From Pleurotus djamor (lineage: Eukaryota; Basidiomycota; Agaricomycetes; Agaricales; Pleurotaceae): a DNA stretch of 64,000 nucleotides. Positions within the stretch are counted from its first letter, which is position 1. Each line of letters starts with the position of its first letter. Positions 34,238 to 46,735 of this stretch are shown piece after piece. The DNA lies in the NCBI GenBank assembly GCA_029747585.1, contig JAPEVF010000031.1, forward strand, positions 1-64,000. Reading direction: 5' to 3'. The translations under genes were made by a program, and so were the position numbers. Below the pieces are notes generated by a model that saw nothing but the letters and a program-made list of their open reading frames with translations, did no database searches and was not told the DNA's origin.

Positions 34238-36804
34238 ATGATGATAGAGACGAGCAAACCCGAGCTCAACTCGTATAATGTCGCGCAGCTCCAATACGCA
34301 TTGTGAGTTTTTCCCTACAAAGCCGCTGTCACCTGTCAATCCCCCTCCCTTCCCTTTTTACCCTTTTATAAACCGTATCGGCCACGAACTGATCTCTCTC
34401 TTCCTCCTCCCCCCTTTTATTTTTCCACTTGCTTTCTCTCTTCCTCGCATAATAGGGCGGACTCAAAGTGCGACGCGCTCTCCTCATCGCCTTTCCTGCC
34501 AGACCTGTCCCCCTCAGCATCCCCTCCCATAATNGTTAGTACTTCCCCCCTTCCCCCTTCCCCTCGCGTTTCCANTCTTTTCCGTTCATCAAAAGAAAAA
34601 AGCTCAAGTTGCTGACTTGNTTTTTTTCTTCTATGTTTCGTGTTTCGTCCCCTTCATCCCTCGCCTTGGTCTATATATTTCATATATCGCCTCCAGACCC
34701 AACGATACCACTCAGGACGTCGATTACGACTCGAGACGCATGTCCGGTTCTGCCACTTCTGCAGCCGACACAGATACTAGCAGCATCCTCTCTGCACGGC
34801 CAGAGAAACGATCTCTTACGCCTTTGGATTCCCCCGAGCCCAAGAAGCACCGCTCAGCGCTGGATTCGACCACCACGGCCCACCAGGGACCTGCCATCGC
34901 CGGCTGGGACCACGACGACCCAGCCGCCGATCCCTTGTCTAAATCCGCTTCAGGAATGGACGCGCCGGTCGGGCCCTTGGATCACTCAAAAGTCCAGCTT
35001 CCGAGCATCTTTACGACTTTTGAAGACAACTATCGCACCGCGGACTTGCGGAGGGCCTCGCTTCCCAATGTCCTCGATAGCGCTCGCATAAGGCACTCGC
35101 CATACCCACCCACGGGTCTGCGACAAGCCTATGTCCCCACGAACCAGTCGTCGCTTTCCTCGTATACTTTCCCGCCGAATGACGACGACTCGGATAAACT
35201 TTCGTCCGGCGTCGATCGTCCGCCCCGACTCTCGACAGACATTAGCTTGGCAGGTTCGACCTACGATTCGCCTTATACGGGGACGCCGTCCACAGCGACT
35301 ACTTCCTCGTTCCCGCCTTCTTCGTCTTCCACGAACTTTGGTTCCCCTCTGACGGGCGACTATAACCAACACCATCAGCGTGGACCCCAACATCAGGGTC
35401 TCTCACCCTATCCTGATCAACAACATGACACCTGGAACGCTAATCATTCAAATAATAATAATAATAATTCCCATAATCATAATCAACATTCCATCGTTCG
35501 ACCTAGCTCCACTCCGGGCCAGCTCAATTCACCCCCTCACCATCCCCATCATACTTCGACTTCCAGCCCAGGGATCAAGTACGAAGACACTTTACGCCAT
35601 TCCTCTTTTAGCGCTGCGCCAATTACACATCATTCGCAGATGTTTGCAGGTTCGGCACGTATATCGGGTCAGCCTGAGAGGAGATCTATGTCTTCGGCGG
35701 GTTTAAAATCGGACTGGTCGTTCCCTTCACCTCCATTGAACCATACCCACCCCGGTCCTGGGGATTACGTCTCGTCGTCGTCGTCGTCGATGCCATCGAC
35801 CCCTGCCATCCCCATCCCACACCCTCATTCGCAGCAACACTCTCCTTCACGCTCACCACCCTCGATACTCCCTCCTTCATCCAACGCAGGCATGAACGGG
35901 AACAACGGCAACGGACTCGTAGATCGTCCACAGAGGAAGAGGGGAAAGCTTCCCAAGGAGACGACGGATTACTTGAAGGCTTGGCTCCATCGTCACTCGG
36001 ACCACCCGTATCCGAGTGAAGAGGAGAAGAAACAGTTGTGCCATGCAACTGGCTTGAGCATGTCGCAGGTCTCGAACTGGATGATCAACGTTCGTATTTC
36101 TTTCTCTTCGATGATTACCTTTGTGCTAACCTTCTTTTTCATACAGGCTCGCCGTAGGATATTGGCTCCTGCTCACCGAGCATCGTCGGGACCTACGACC
36201 ACCGCACCCTTCCCTCCCATCAACCGTTCAGCTCTCTTCGATCCTCTTGCTCGTCGCGCCTCGATGCCCGCTGAATCCCTCCAACTCTACCCTCCAATGA
36301 CCCTCCAATCCCCTCACCTGGTACCACCACCCACCACCACCACCATCAACAACACCACCCCACCACCTCTCCCTCCAACACCACCAGCAACACCATCACC
36401 AGCAACAGAGCCACTATGGTTCTATGCACCACCAACAACAGGGACTGGGCTTACACCCTCTTCCTTTGCACTCCTCTATGGGTGGTGGTATGGGTATGGG
36501 TGGACAACAAGATTACCGTGGCAGCAACGCGGGTCTCCTTCCTCCCCATCATACGCACCATCGTATGTCGACGGGTGGTTTGGACTTCTCGTCGGTCAGC
36601 TCGTCGCCACGGTCGTCGTTATCTGCGGGTCCCTCACCACCTACGCACTTCCTCTCTGGTGCTGGCGGAGGTCCTACTACACCTCTCTCGGCACCACCAA
36701 ATATGAATGGTCCCAACCCATTCTTGGGTGGTCCGGGCTCGAGGGGAGACGATGGTGTACAGGATCATTCGGCGCCTGGGTCTGGTTACGCTACGCCTCA
36801 GTAA
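34238..36804 (+). CDS. TALE-class homeodomain transcription factor
   Basis: Predicted exons are 34238-34302, 34456-34533, 34697-36089, 36147-36320 and 36388-36804, all in phase, giving about 708 residues. The first two short exons read MMIETSKPELNSYN and LSSSPFLPDLSPSASPP. The homeodomain (about residues 458-518) starts QRKRGKLPKETTDYLKAWL, has the TALE three-residue extension in HSDHPYPSEEEK, and ends SNWMINARRRI, with an intron splitting helix 3 after MIN. The rest is disordered and rich in Ser, Pro, His and Asn, with a poly-Asn microsatellite near 35451. The join at 36320/36388 lies in a CAC-repeat tract and may be a real 67-nt intron or a repeat-length error. The N at 34534 sits on a donor site. 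A nuclear regulator; targets unknown. Confidence 0.85.
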
Positions 36805-39800
36805 GCGGATGGTTGCCCGAGTTGTTTTTCGTGTTTATTCTTTGTGAAGAAAGGGTTTTCTTGGTCTGTATATACACTAATCCCTTTCACCTTCATTATA
36901 CCTTGACCTCTTCCTCTTGTAACTCTTACCCAAAAATATTTTTTTCTCTCCTCGTCATCCGCCTTTTCTTTTATTCCTTTTCTCTTTTCTCTTTTCTTGC
37001 CTTTTCGTTCTCGTTCCAATTGAACAATCGCCTGGTCGCCGTGCTACTTCCTCTTCTGTCTGTTTGCCTTTTTCTTGTGAACATTTTTTTGTTGAGCGAT
37101 TATTTTTTTGCCAACTTCTTGTTGTCGCTGTTGTTGTGCTCGTATCCCTCGACCCACGGTCTTGTCTTCCTCCTCCTCTACATTGTATGTGCCATCACCA
37201 CCGCTACCCCTCCTATACGTCCTCCCCACGAAAAACGACTCGCCTTCCGTCCCTCACACTCTCACTCCCCACCGTCATTATACTAATACCTTGCATGTTA
37301 TATCCCTAATAACCCTTCCCTCTTCCTCCTCGCACCAAAATCCTCGCCTCCCTCATCCACTCATTATGATCGCCTCTCGCCTATCGTCTCTCTCTCTGTC
37401 CAGTATCGCGCATTACACTTACAGTACATTACAGTAAATTTGTTATATATATTTAAGTATAGCTACCCTCTCGCATGTTCCTCTGTCATTGTTACCTCCC
37501 CACACCCCCAATGAAATCAACCAGCATTCATTAATCTCTTCTTCTCTGTGTGCCTCTGCGGAATTTAGTCAAGGAAATTCAGTAAAGTGAAGCCTGCTGT
37601 AGCTTTGAAGAGCCGCACTTCAGTTAGCCTTTGAGTCCTTATTTCTGTCATTTTGGATGTGGAAAGCGATGCGTTGATCTTGATAGGCCCTGCCTTTCTC
37701 TCCGTCCCCAAAATTCCACCGTCCAAGTCGTTCGCGACCTCGCTGAACTACCGTACCATCGCATGCAGTAGGATCCTTGATCATGCGGGTTATTAATATG
37801 AGCATACATGCGCATATACCTACTGCATCGTGTGTGCACCCAACTGCAGTAGCCCATGGAAGGAATAATTGTAACTGAATTCGCATTCGCATCCAATAGA
37901 GAGTTTCGGTCGCACTACCTAGGAAGCTTTTCTCAATTATTTCTATAAGAGGGTGTAATTTACCTATATGGAGGTAAAATACTGGGAGTAGGTGTATGCG
38001 CATACAATTCAGTTGAGGGAACGGGTGCTTTTCGTTGGTTTTTCTCTCTCTGGGCTCCTTTGAAGCCTATAATCGATATCACTCAACCGAGTGGGTGTAC
38101 GTACAGGTGCTCGCAGCCCAAGGACGACGACCCGTAAGGCCGACAGGGGAACCGTGCGTGTGTGCGCGTAATTCTTTGGAACCGGATGAGCATGTAAGAT
38201 GAATGGAAGCGGTACCTGTGCACATTGATAGTGATCATCGGTAGTTTACTGCATATGTACGTCCGTTGCAGCTTGCGGCGTTCAGGTGGTGCCTTGAGAG
38301 CGATCCGATCAGTGCTCCTAAAGCCCCTTTCGCTCCTATTTGGCTGAGACCAGAGATGTTCGCATCGCAATCCCATCGTCTCACCGTCCCATTCCGATGG
38401 CTCTCAGAGGGAAAAAAACTCCCTTGTTTCTCATTAGACGGATGTTCGCATAAGTGGAGGTAGTAAGCTCAAACGTCGGATGCATTGGAACTCCGGTTCT
38501 ACGAGACGCCGCCATCAACACTGGTACACCCACACTATTCGTATTCATATTTTTCTTCTCTGCGTTTCTGATACCGACTAGGCGCGTGTGTGCAGACGAT
38601 GTTCTCAGGATACAGGAGCTGTTGAAGCCCCGAGTGGTCGAGAAGGAGAATCCAGAGGCCACGTCGACGCACTAACGTTAAGCACTGNCCCCCAGTAATA
38701 AGAATACCAGGTATATCAGGATCATAGCAGTACGAGACGCATCATTGAGCGTCTATAGAAGAGGTCCTGGCATCGATTGTTGAGTTTGCCGTGGACTACT
38801 AGCGACTAGAAAATTGCACCGACTAGTGGATGAACGGAGTGTACTCCCACGCCGCTAGTGGTCACTGGTGTATATGGTCCCCTTCTCCGCGTATGATGGT
38901 CGAGGTAGCTGGGCTAGATCGAGCTTGAAGCTTGAGCTAGAGCGTCGATTCATTGTCCCAACGGTAAGCCCAAGACTCGCGAAGCTTGGGGAAAATTGAA
39001 GTTAACATCACTCCTTCGAGTTCTTCAGTATCTCCTTCTCTTCGCTCCCCTGAGCTTCGGTTTCATTGATGCGTCATACGGGGAGGGCGAACTCACGTAG
39101 CTTCAGTAACTTACATTTTATGCTTTGGCGAAATTTCATCACCGACGGGGAGCATTTCAATGTATGGGCGCTGCGATGCTTTCGGTAACTTTGGTGCCCG
39201 ATGCTGATGCGTAAAAGCAAGGCTATGGTTGGAAAAGGATAGATTATCCACCCACCGGCCGTATGCACTATGTGGTCGCGCAGTTGGTAGACTAAGCATA
39301 ACTGTAACTGTAATGGTATACGCACATTGGGAAGGAACCCGTCGAATACGAAGTAAAGGTGTACCCGTGCGCCTGACCTTGTGCTTTCCTTTCTCCATTC
39401 ATCTATCGGTTACAGGGGTATCCCCTTTCCCAGCGACTGAAGCGCTGACTATTGGTATTCCATGAGATCGAAGCCTTCGAAAAAAGAAGAAACATCGAAC
39501 CCAATGTTTGTTTCTAATTGCTGACTGGAAGTCATGCATTTCAATGGGGTAGAGGATTGAATACTGAATTCTTACGGTCCAGGATCTACCGCAACCGAGG
39601 TTGAGTCTTGGCCCAGAGTACTGGCGGTTGCGTCCGATCCTTCTACACGAGCACGCACCTACCTACGCAAGTATATTGATCAACTGCATGAGCAGGTACA
39701 CAAAACAGGGAGACTATGTACTAACCATTCTTTGGGCTCGATATGTTTCCTGACATTCGTGTTCTTTTCTTCTGATTTGTGTTTTTTTCTTCATTTTGAG

Positions 39801-42600
39801 GGCTTCATTCCGTACCTCCTGCGAGCGAAAATGTTTTAGAAATGGGGTCAGTGGCTCGCTTCGATGCTATGAGTTCGGAAACGCAGTTGTGATCAGACAA
39901 GTAGTATGATGCTTTACGTAACGTGGAAGTACCCCAGCCTTTGAAGTGCGGAATGTTCGCGCTGGACGGAAACTGCTTATCACCCTTAATTGAAAGGATA
40001 TTGTTCCAGGCTTTCGGTCTGATCGATGATCCTTTGGAGTCTCCGTCTCGGAATGGGACATATGTTATTTTCCTCGACCTCGTTTCTCAGCGAGATGTAG
40101 CCCTTTCGAGCCTCATGTTCTCGCCAATCGTCGGAGGTGGGTTCGTCCTAGGAACAAACAATGAGAAAAGCGAGTCTAACGACACTAAAATCATGAAACA
40201 GGAGACGATTTGATGGATGAAACATTCTTGAAGGTGGAGAAAAGTAGCGATGAAGACAATGGGAGAAGTGGCCACTAACACATGTTCGATAAGCCCGCAT
40301 GACAGAATGTGTTTACGAGTTGATATTGCGGAACCAAGATCTTGAAGGATTGATGATAATCAACGGAGGAAGTGGGGTGTGCAGGGCTGGCGCGTCCTTC
40401 CGAGGCGGCGTAGATCATGGGGTGGTCTGAAGAATTCAGTCAGCCTAGACTAACATAAGGAACCACTCACACTGATCTCATGTCATCGTCGGTGCTATGT
40501 AACACTAAATCCTTAGGGACAGGTTTACGCGCTCTCGCGCGTGCCTGTGGCTTGGACCACGCCTAACACAACTTAAACGAATCCTACACACTTATCGCTA
40601 GTCTCTTTCTCCTACCGTTCTTGCTAGACGCCTCGCATTACGCCCGACCCACAGACATCATGAGAATAGAAGAGAAGCGATATCGGAAGTAGGGTATTTG
40701 ATATTTCCGACGATGATGGAAAAAAAAACATGAGTCCANGGGGGGAATTAGGAAGCGCTTAGGGGACTGTGGCTGTGACTTCCCTTGCAGTTAAAGGGCT
40801 GCTTGGCAACGCAGCCACCGAACGGCACCCACATCATCATGATTCATTTCTCGTCCCATCATCTCAATGGAAGGAAGTAACAGCCCCCTTCCTCGCAGTA
40901 AAGAGCGCAAGCGGGGGGAACGGAAGAAGAACCAAAGTTTCAATTAGGGTGGTGGTCGCCTCCGCAAGCGAAATCGATGAGGAAGAAAACCACACTTGCT
41001 TGGAAGATTACGAGTCGTTGGGAGGGGAAGGAGTGAGATCGATCTCGGAGGCGGTCACAGCTAACTATTATGGGACGAGTGCATGGAAGCTGAGAGAGGG
41101 TTCGATTGCAGGGTCGAGCAAATGAAAGAAAGCGTCAAACGTACGGTCAAATCGGACATTGAATCCAAAAAAGCCAAATACGGCGCTCTTTGTCCGAATT
41201 ATTTTATCTTTAGAAAGCCGGAATAAGGACATGTTGCACGGAAAGCAGATTTTGCAGGGGAAATACTTGGGACCGGTGCTGGTACTGCGTCCGAGTGCCT
41301 TCATTTAGAAAGGGGTGGAGATGGGAATATCGCCGTTGGTATTTTCGGTGCCATCGACCCGGTGATGAATGGCTTTGAATCGGATGAGGGCCCTGAATTT
41401 CTGGACCGAACAGAACATACTGCTGGGAGTCATTCATCATTGATAAAAAACGGTCCACAGCTGAACATCAACCTCGTTTTTTTTAACAACGTAATTATTA
41501 AGACCGGAATCAGAAACAATGCCTCCAATCAACTCACACAGAGAGATGCCTGAAGTTCTGAGTATTCTTTCCTTCGATGATCCTGATCTTGAAGTAAAAT
41601 TGTGCAGCGCTAGCCTCGTACTGAGATGATTCGCCTAACTTTCAAATTAATATTAAGCATTAGGAAGGGGGTGGCAACGCGTGNNTATATGAGGCGATCG
41701 CATGTTTGAAATACTCGAGAATATAGTGAATGATGGATATGAATTGGGTTGGATATCATGGGACACTGTCGCCAGCGGATGAAGCCGATATTTTGATGCA
41801 ATTGCAACGTGACCGACATGCAACTTCTGAGAATTGGACTTGAGTTCAGGTGCANNAGAAAAGTGTCCCGCGGGGTTAAGATCCTACCAGCGTACATGAA
41901 CTGATTTTTATGCATTCGGAGATCGAGCAGGACCACGTCGTATAGGATGCATGATGAATCGGTGTAACATGGATGAGAAGATGATGGAGAGTGCACAAAG
42001 CGCCTTGTGGTTCGCTATGGGAGTTTCCGCTTCCATCCACGTTGCAAAGTCAATTTGTCGGCGTAAAGAACAACGAAATGCACACGAGGATTCCATACAT
42101 GCCCCTCGACCACTTGAGTAACCACGTATTTTGCGACGAAAGTACCTCATGCCATAGAGCAAAGCGTAGTCACACTTGTAGACCTTGACTGTGTGGTAGC
42201 CTGGATTGGTGTGGCGTTTGGGTCTAAAGCAGTACTACGTAGACTCTAACAAGGGCTGGAGGTAGCGCGAGGGGCGGTTGAGTGCAAGGTACCAAGAACA
42301 GTTAATCCAGACATAGTCGGCAAGCAGCGATGGTTATCAGTTCAACCAAGGGGACATAGAGTTAACTGGACGGTTTTAGTTCAAACTAGATTGTGGATAA
42401 GGGGACAGAATGCGCCAATTATGGTACGGCCCAAGCACAAGTGTGGTCAGTGTGCATAGAGGAGGGGGTCGCAGAAGTGTCCAACAAAGGCAGAACCCCA
42501 CTACTCGAATATGAACGAAGGGAGGGTTGCGAGTTGCAAGGTCACCGGTCATTGTTTGTTGGAGGTTTGTCCTTGGTTTGTCCCGGTGCCGTCACAATGC
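36805..42600. other. Gene-poor stretch of 5.8 kb
   Basis: The first 650 bp is the AT- and CT-rich 3' flank of the homeobox gene. The remainder contains only short open frames without family resemblance or conserved splice structure. Weak candidates at 38266-38463, 39923-40213 and 40769-41125 on the plus strand are not supported further. Paired Ns occur at 41684-41685 and 41855-41856. Inverted-duplication homology starts near 42600. Confidence 0.35.
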
Positions 42601-42660
42601 GCGCTAAAGTGGGCGCCTCGAAAATTTCTACTTCCTACTTCGGTGTTGGATCACATCCCG

Positions 42661-44369
42661 ATGTCTTCGTTTCGTTCCAGAGAGCTAAAGCCACGTACCC
42701 TGAACCCCAAAAACGAGACACCGCTCTATCAGCTAGCTTCGTGTCTTACCGATCCCTTCTCACAGTCGCTGCTCAGATCTCATCCCAATGACATCCGGCA
42801 ACCCCACGAGTCATGGGCCGAGTGGTGGGCCTGGTCTCATTCGAACTCTAGATGGAGGGAAATAGCGAAATATTACTACAACTGGTCGCAAACGACGCCC
42901 CTGTCTGAATATGTGTCTGGTGTGCCCCCTCAAATTCGCAAGTTCATAGACACGTTGAAGGCCCACGAAATGAATCGTCTATCCCGTCTGATTCCGAGTC
43001 TGTGCTCTAATCGTCAAACCTACAACAATACCAATGGAATGTCTCCGAAAAAGCTGCACGAGGTGGACCGTATGATAGCTTACATGCGAAATTTGATCGC
43101 TTCGCTTAACCTGCCTGATGGTGTCAGGCCTTGCTTTATCGATGTGGGCGCCGGCCAAGTTGTATCATCCCCCATGCAGGTCATACTAATGGACTTACTC
43201 GACATGAACTCTAGGGATATCTGACACGTGCACTACGCCATCAATTCAACGCGCATGTACTCGCATTGGATGGAGACGACAGCCAGACCAAGGGTGCTGA
43301 GAGCTGGGAACGGAAAATGGCTTCGAAACGGCCCCATGAAGGATCATCGTGCGAGGACGGCTCGATAACTCATCGGACTCTGCACGTCAATGCGGCTTCT
43401 CTGATGGAGGTCGTCAACGACTGGATTACTGGCCTCCCTTCTCAAAAGGACCACCATGAGATCCCCATCGTCCTCGTGGCTCTTCATGCATGTGGGTCCC
43501 TCACCCCAGACACCCTGCGTGCGTTCATAGAAGCTCGACGGCAAAGGCTCGGTGCCAATGATGCTTCGCACGGATGGCAGTTCGTCGCTGCCGTCGTTGT
43601 AGGGTGTTGTTATAATCTTCTCAGAGTCGAAGGTATGATGTTGTTGATCGAGAGGCTGTGTTTTCAATCTATCAAGGGTCTGATGGTGGATTTGGCAGAT
43701 TTCCCGCTCTCCAGGGCTCTAAAGACGATGCCGATGCATACATCGCTGCTCTCACCGTCCGCGTACCATCTTGCTACCCACGTTCCGTCACACTGGTTCG
43801 ATACAATGAAGTCATCTGAGGCTGTTGCTCTGTCAGTTCGCAAGGTCGTATGGAGAGCGCTTCTTGGCCGGGCCCTCGAAAGTGTAGACGTCACGGACAC
43901 GAATCAACAGTCACCAGATGTTAACGCAATTCCATCAACTTCGATTAAATTCAACCAGGTGCTTGTGGGCAATGGTACAATAACTCAACGGAAACCTCCC
44001 ATGGTCGACGAAAATGGAGGCATGGGATCAAATCCTCTCATGCGCCGCTTCGGACGTCTTCCAGATTCTGCGTATCAAGATTGGGCTACCTTCATCGAAA
44101 AAGCCAACCAGAAACTTGGAGTGACACTCGACGTTGCAACACGACCACCTTCAGCATTCGAAGAACCGACCGAGACACAGCTAGAGACACTTTACATCCT
44201 ACGCTGTCTGTTAGGTCCAGTGATCGAGACGTTGCTAGTCCGCGATCGCATCGAGTGGATCCAAGAGCAGCTGGCCACCGATGTCGGACATGCGAACATT
44301 CAGGCCGTGAACCTGTTCGATCAAGCAAGCGGTAGTGGTCGTAACGTTGCTCTCGTTATCACCAGTTAG
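42661..44369 (+). CDS. METTL25-like methyltransferase-domain protein, right copy
   Basis: Exons 42661-43158 and 43215-44369 give 550 residues with a 56-nt intron. Motif I is rebuilt across the splice (FIDVGAGQ joined to GYLTRAL), as in the left copy. VLVALHACGSLTPDTL, VGCCYNLL and WRALLGRALE match the METTL25/RRNAD1 group. The start MSSFRSRELKPR is an intact ATG that the left copy has lost. The last exon has about two dozen amino-acid differences from the left copy over some 360 residues, while the first 60 residues shared with it differ at about one in three positions. It is convergent with usb1, 12 bp apart. Confidence 0.86.
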
Positions 44370-44381
44370 TCAACTAGCGTG

Positions 44382-45433
44382 CTAGTCAACTTTATTACCA
44401 TGTAAGCGAAAGGACGTAGTTTCCCTCCCAATTTTGACGTAGATCTTTTCAGCACGAAACGTAGTGGCAGTCAAAGACGCTAGCCTTTCTTTGAAAGTGT
44501 CATTGAGGGTCCGAACTAATTCAGGAGGGAATTTCGGTATGGATGGGAATTGGTCCGTCATAGCAGAGTCAACGTCCGATCCGGGCTTGCTTTCGGTGGA
44601 GAGCAAAGCCCACGCAAAGGAAGCGTGGAACCGAGGTTCGGCGTAGAAGGCTTGCTGTCGAATTTTCCTGAGGACGGGCGTGATTGCGTTGCAAATCTCA
44701 CTTAGCTAGACAAAATGAGACAGAATTCTGAGTAATGTAGACGACACTAAACTTACTTCATTATGTCCACCGCCAATCTCAAGTGCCAGAAACGTTCTGG
44801 TCCTTTCGTCGTTCGTGAGTTCAGAGAATGTAGCAAATGACGCGATAAACCTAGTAAACTACGTTAGCGGGACCTAAAAACGTGGCCCAAGGATGGAGAA
44901 AGGTACGGGTCATGTTTATCTGCTATGTCCCTTAGGGACGTTCTAAGTTCTTCGCGCTGGTGCGCTCGCAGGTAGATTGGACGCGTCAGAGAGACATGCA
45001 GAGAGCAGGTCTCGTTTGAGTTCGATGAGCCTCCGGTGTCACGGCCCCGGGCTATCGACAAGCCTGCTATCTCTTGCAACGAAGGCACCATTTCTTTTGC
45101 TGTCCGATAAGCCTCCGAGACAAGCTGCCTCAACGACGAACCAGGCTCGAGCTCGACGGAAGCAAACACAAACGCGGCGAACTGCCCGTCAACATGTGGC
45201 TGTGATCTGACGCGTCCTTGGTGTAAGGACGGGTTATCCACACGCGTAGTAGGCACTAGAGACGTGGATAGCGCCGGGAGTTTCCTAGGGTCGTTGAAAG
45301 AGAGAAATGTTGAGCAACATACCCGAGACAGCGAAAATAAATAACTAAACCGTTTTTTGACAGCGGGAGAAGCATCGGTGGTCTCGTCGTCAGAGTCCAA
45401 GTAGTCAACAAGGGACTCTAGAGTACGCTTCAT
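44382..45433 (-). CDS. usb1: U6 snRNA 3' phosphodiesterase Usb1, right copy
   Basis: Exons 45433-45351, 45284-44874, 44850-44757 and 44705-44382 sum to 912 nt, 303 residues. Both HxS catalytic motifs (LHVSLTRP and RFHASFAWAL) are present. The start is the ATG before KRTLESLV; upstream in-frame codons lack a Met. The 23-nt gap 44851-44873 has GT, a GCTAAC branch-like core and TAG, and removing it is the only way to read from DPYLSPSLGH into FIASFATFSELTNDER. The C-terminus reads GRETTSFRLHGNKVD, unlike the left copy, because of 10 extra nucleotides near 44410. Probably nuclear, acting on the U6 3' tail. Confidence 0.92.
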
Positions 45434-45628
45434 TTGAAGCTCTGGCTCATGCAAGCATCAGACGTTGGCAAGATGTTGGCAAGAAGAATGCAGGCCGCAA
45501 GTCAACAACACGGCGTCTGTCACTGGTTTGTGAGTCGTTCAGGTCTCCGTGAGGAGCTCCCCTATCCCTGATTACACCCAAAATCGGATTCAGGAGATGG
45601 CTATCATCGTGCCGCCATCTATCGCGAA
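45434..45628. promoter_or_regulatory. Shared divergent promoter, ureG/usb1 (right copy)
   Basis: The 195 bp between the two start codons corresponds closely to 805-1000 in the left copy. No obvious TATA box. Confidence 0.55.
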
Positions 45629-46735
45629 ATGAGTGTCCAATTCATCAACAACTTATCTTCAAATCCATCGCAGCCTCATTCCCATGACATAGGGGGACCG
45701 ACTCACACTCATGATGGTCCAGGCGAGCACGGTCATACACACGAACATCTCGAGCATCCAGGTACGGTGCTAGCCTACGTCTCAGGGATCATGCTAACAA
45801 TCTTGTAGGTAAATACGCGGAAAGGGACCTACCGGACTATTCAAACCGAAACTTCGAAGAGAGAGGCTTCACAGTCGGGATTGGAGGGTTCGCCGTTATC
45901 AGCTTCTCCACATCCATTGGTTGATCCCAATCACTAGCCCCGTTGGCTCGGGAAAGACGGCTTTGACGCTTGCTCTCTGCCAGAAGCTTCGCAACGAGTA
46001 TAATATTGGTACAGATGAAACACCTCCTCGTCTACAGCTTCTATTCTATATCTAAGCGTTTCAACTCTAGCCACGGTTACCAACGACATCTTTACGCGTG
46101 AAGATCAGGAGTTTCTCATCAAGAATCGCGCTCTGCCGGCTTCTCGTATTCAAGCCATTGAAACGGGCGGATGTCCCCATGCAGCCATTCGCGAGGACAT
46201 CAGCGCCAACATGGGTGCGCTCGAAACCTTGCAGGCTAAATATGAATGCCAATTGTTGTTCGTGGAGAGCGGAGGCGACAATTTGGCGGCCAACTATTCC
46301 AGAGAGTTGGCGGATTATATTATTTACGTGATTGATGTTGCTGTGCGTATCAGCCCCACCTTATCGCTCCCGTTCACAAGGACTGTACTGAGTGGGAATG
46401 GTTTAGGGCGGCGACAAGATCCCTCGGAAAGGTGGACCAGGGATTTCTCAGTCCGATCTTCTTGTCGTAAACAAGGTGTGATGCGGCGTTCTTGGGATAT
46501 GATGAAAGGGATGATAATAGCCTTCTACCCTTAGATTGACCTTGCTCCGTACGTGGGAGCTTCGTTGGAGGTGATGGATCGCGACTCGAAGCTTATGCGT
46601 GGGGATGGTCCGACTATCTTTACCAGCGTGCGTGAAGGCAAGGGCGTTGATGATGTGGTGAGTTTGATCCTTGCTGCGTGGAGGACGGCGGGCAGTCCGG
46701 GGAAGCCAGGCGCCGTTGGAGAGAGTGAAGTATGA
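45629..46735 (+). CDS. ureG: Urease accessory GTPase UreG, right copy, complete
   Basis: Six exons (45629-45761, 45809-45887, 45938-46008, 46071-46342, 46407-46475, 46535-46735) total 825 nt, 274 residues, a usual fungal UreG length. In order: a His-rich N-terminus (about residues 16-45), the P-loop [12 protein letters not shown], the metal-site segment [28 protein letters not shown], the G4 motif [12 protein letters not shown] and a C-terminal [12 protein letters not shown]. It works in the cytosol with UreD/UreF to activate nickel urease. The promoter is shared with usb1. Positions 46440 and below correspond to the truncated left copy. Confidence 0.95.

Noticed and set aside
34238..36804. 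Mating-type homeodomain (HD1/HD2) locus
   Set aside because: Only one homeodomain gene is present, with no divergent partner and no mitochondrial intermediate peptidase gene nearby; a general TALE factor fits better.
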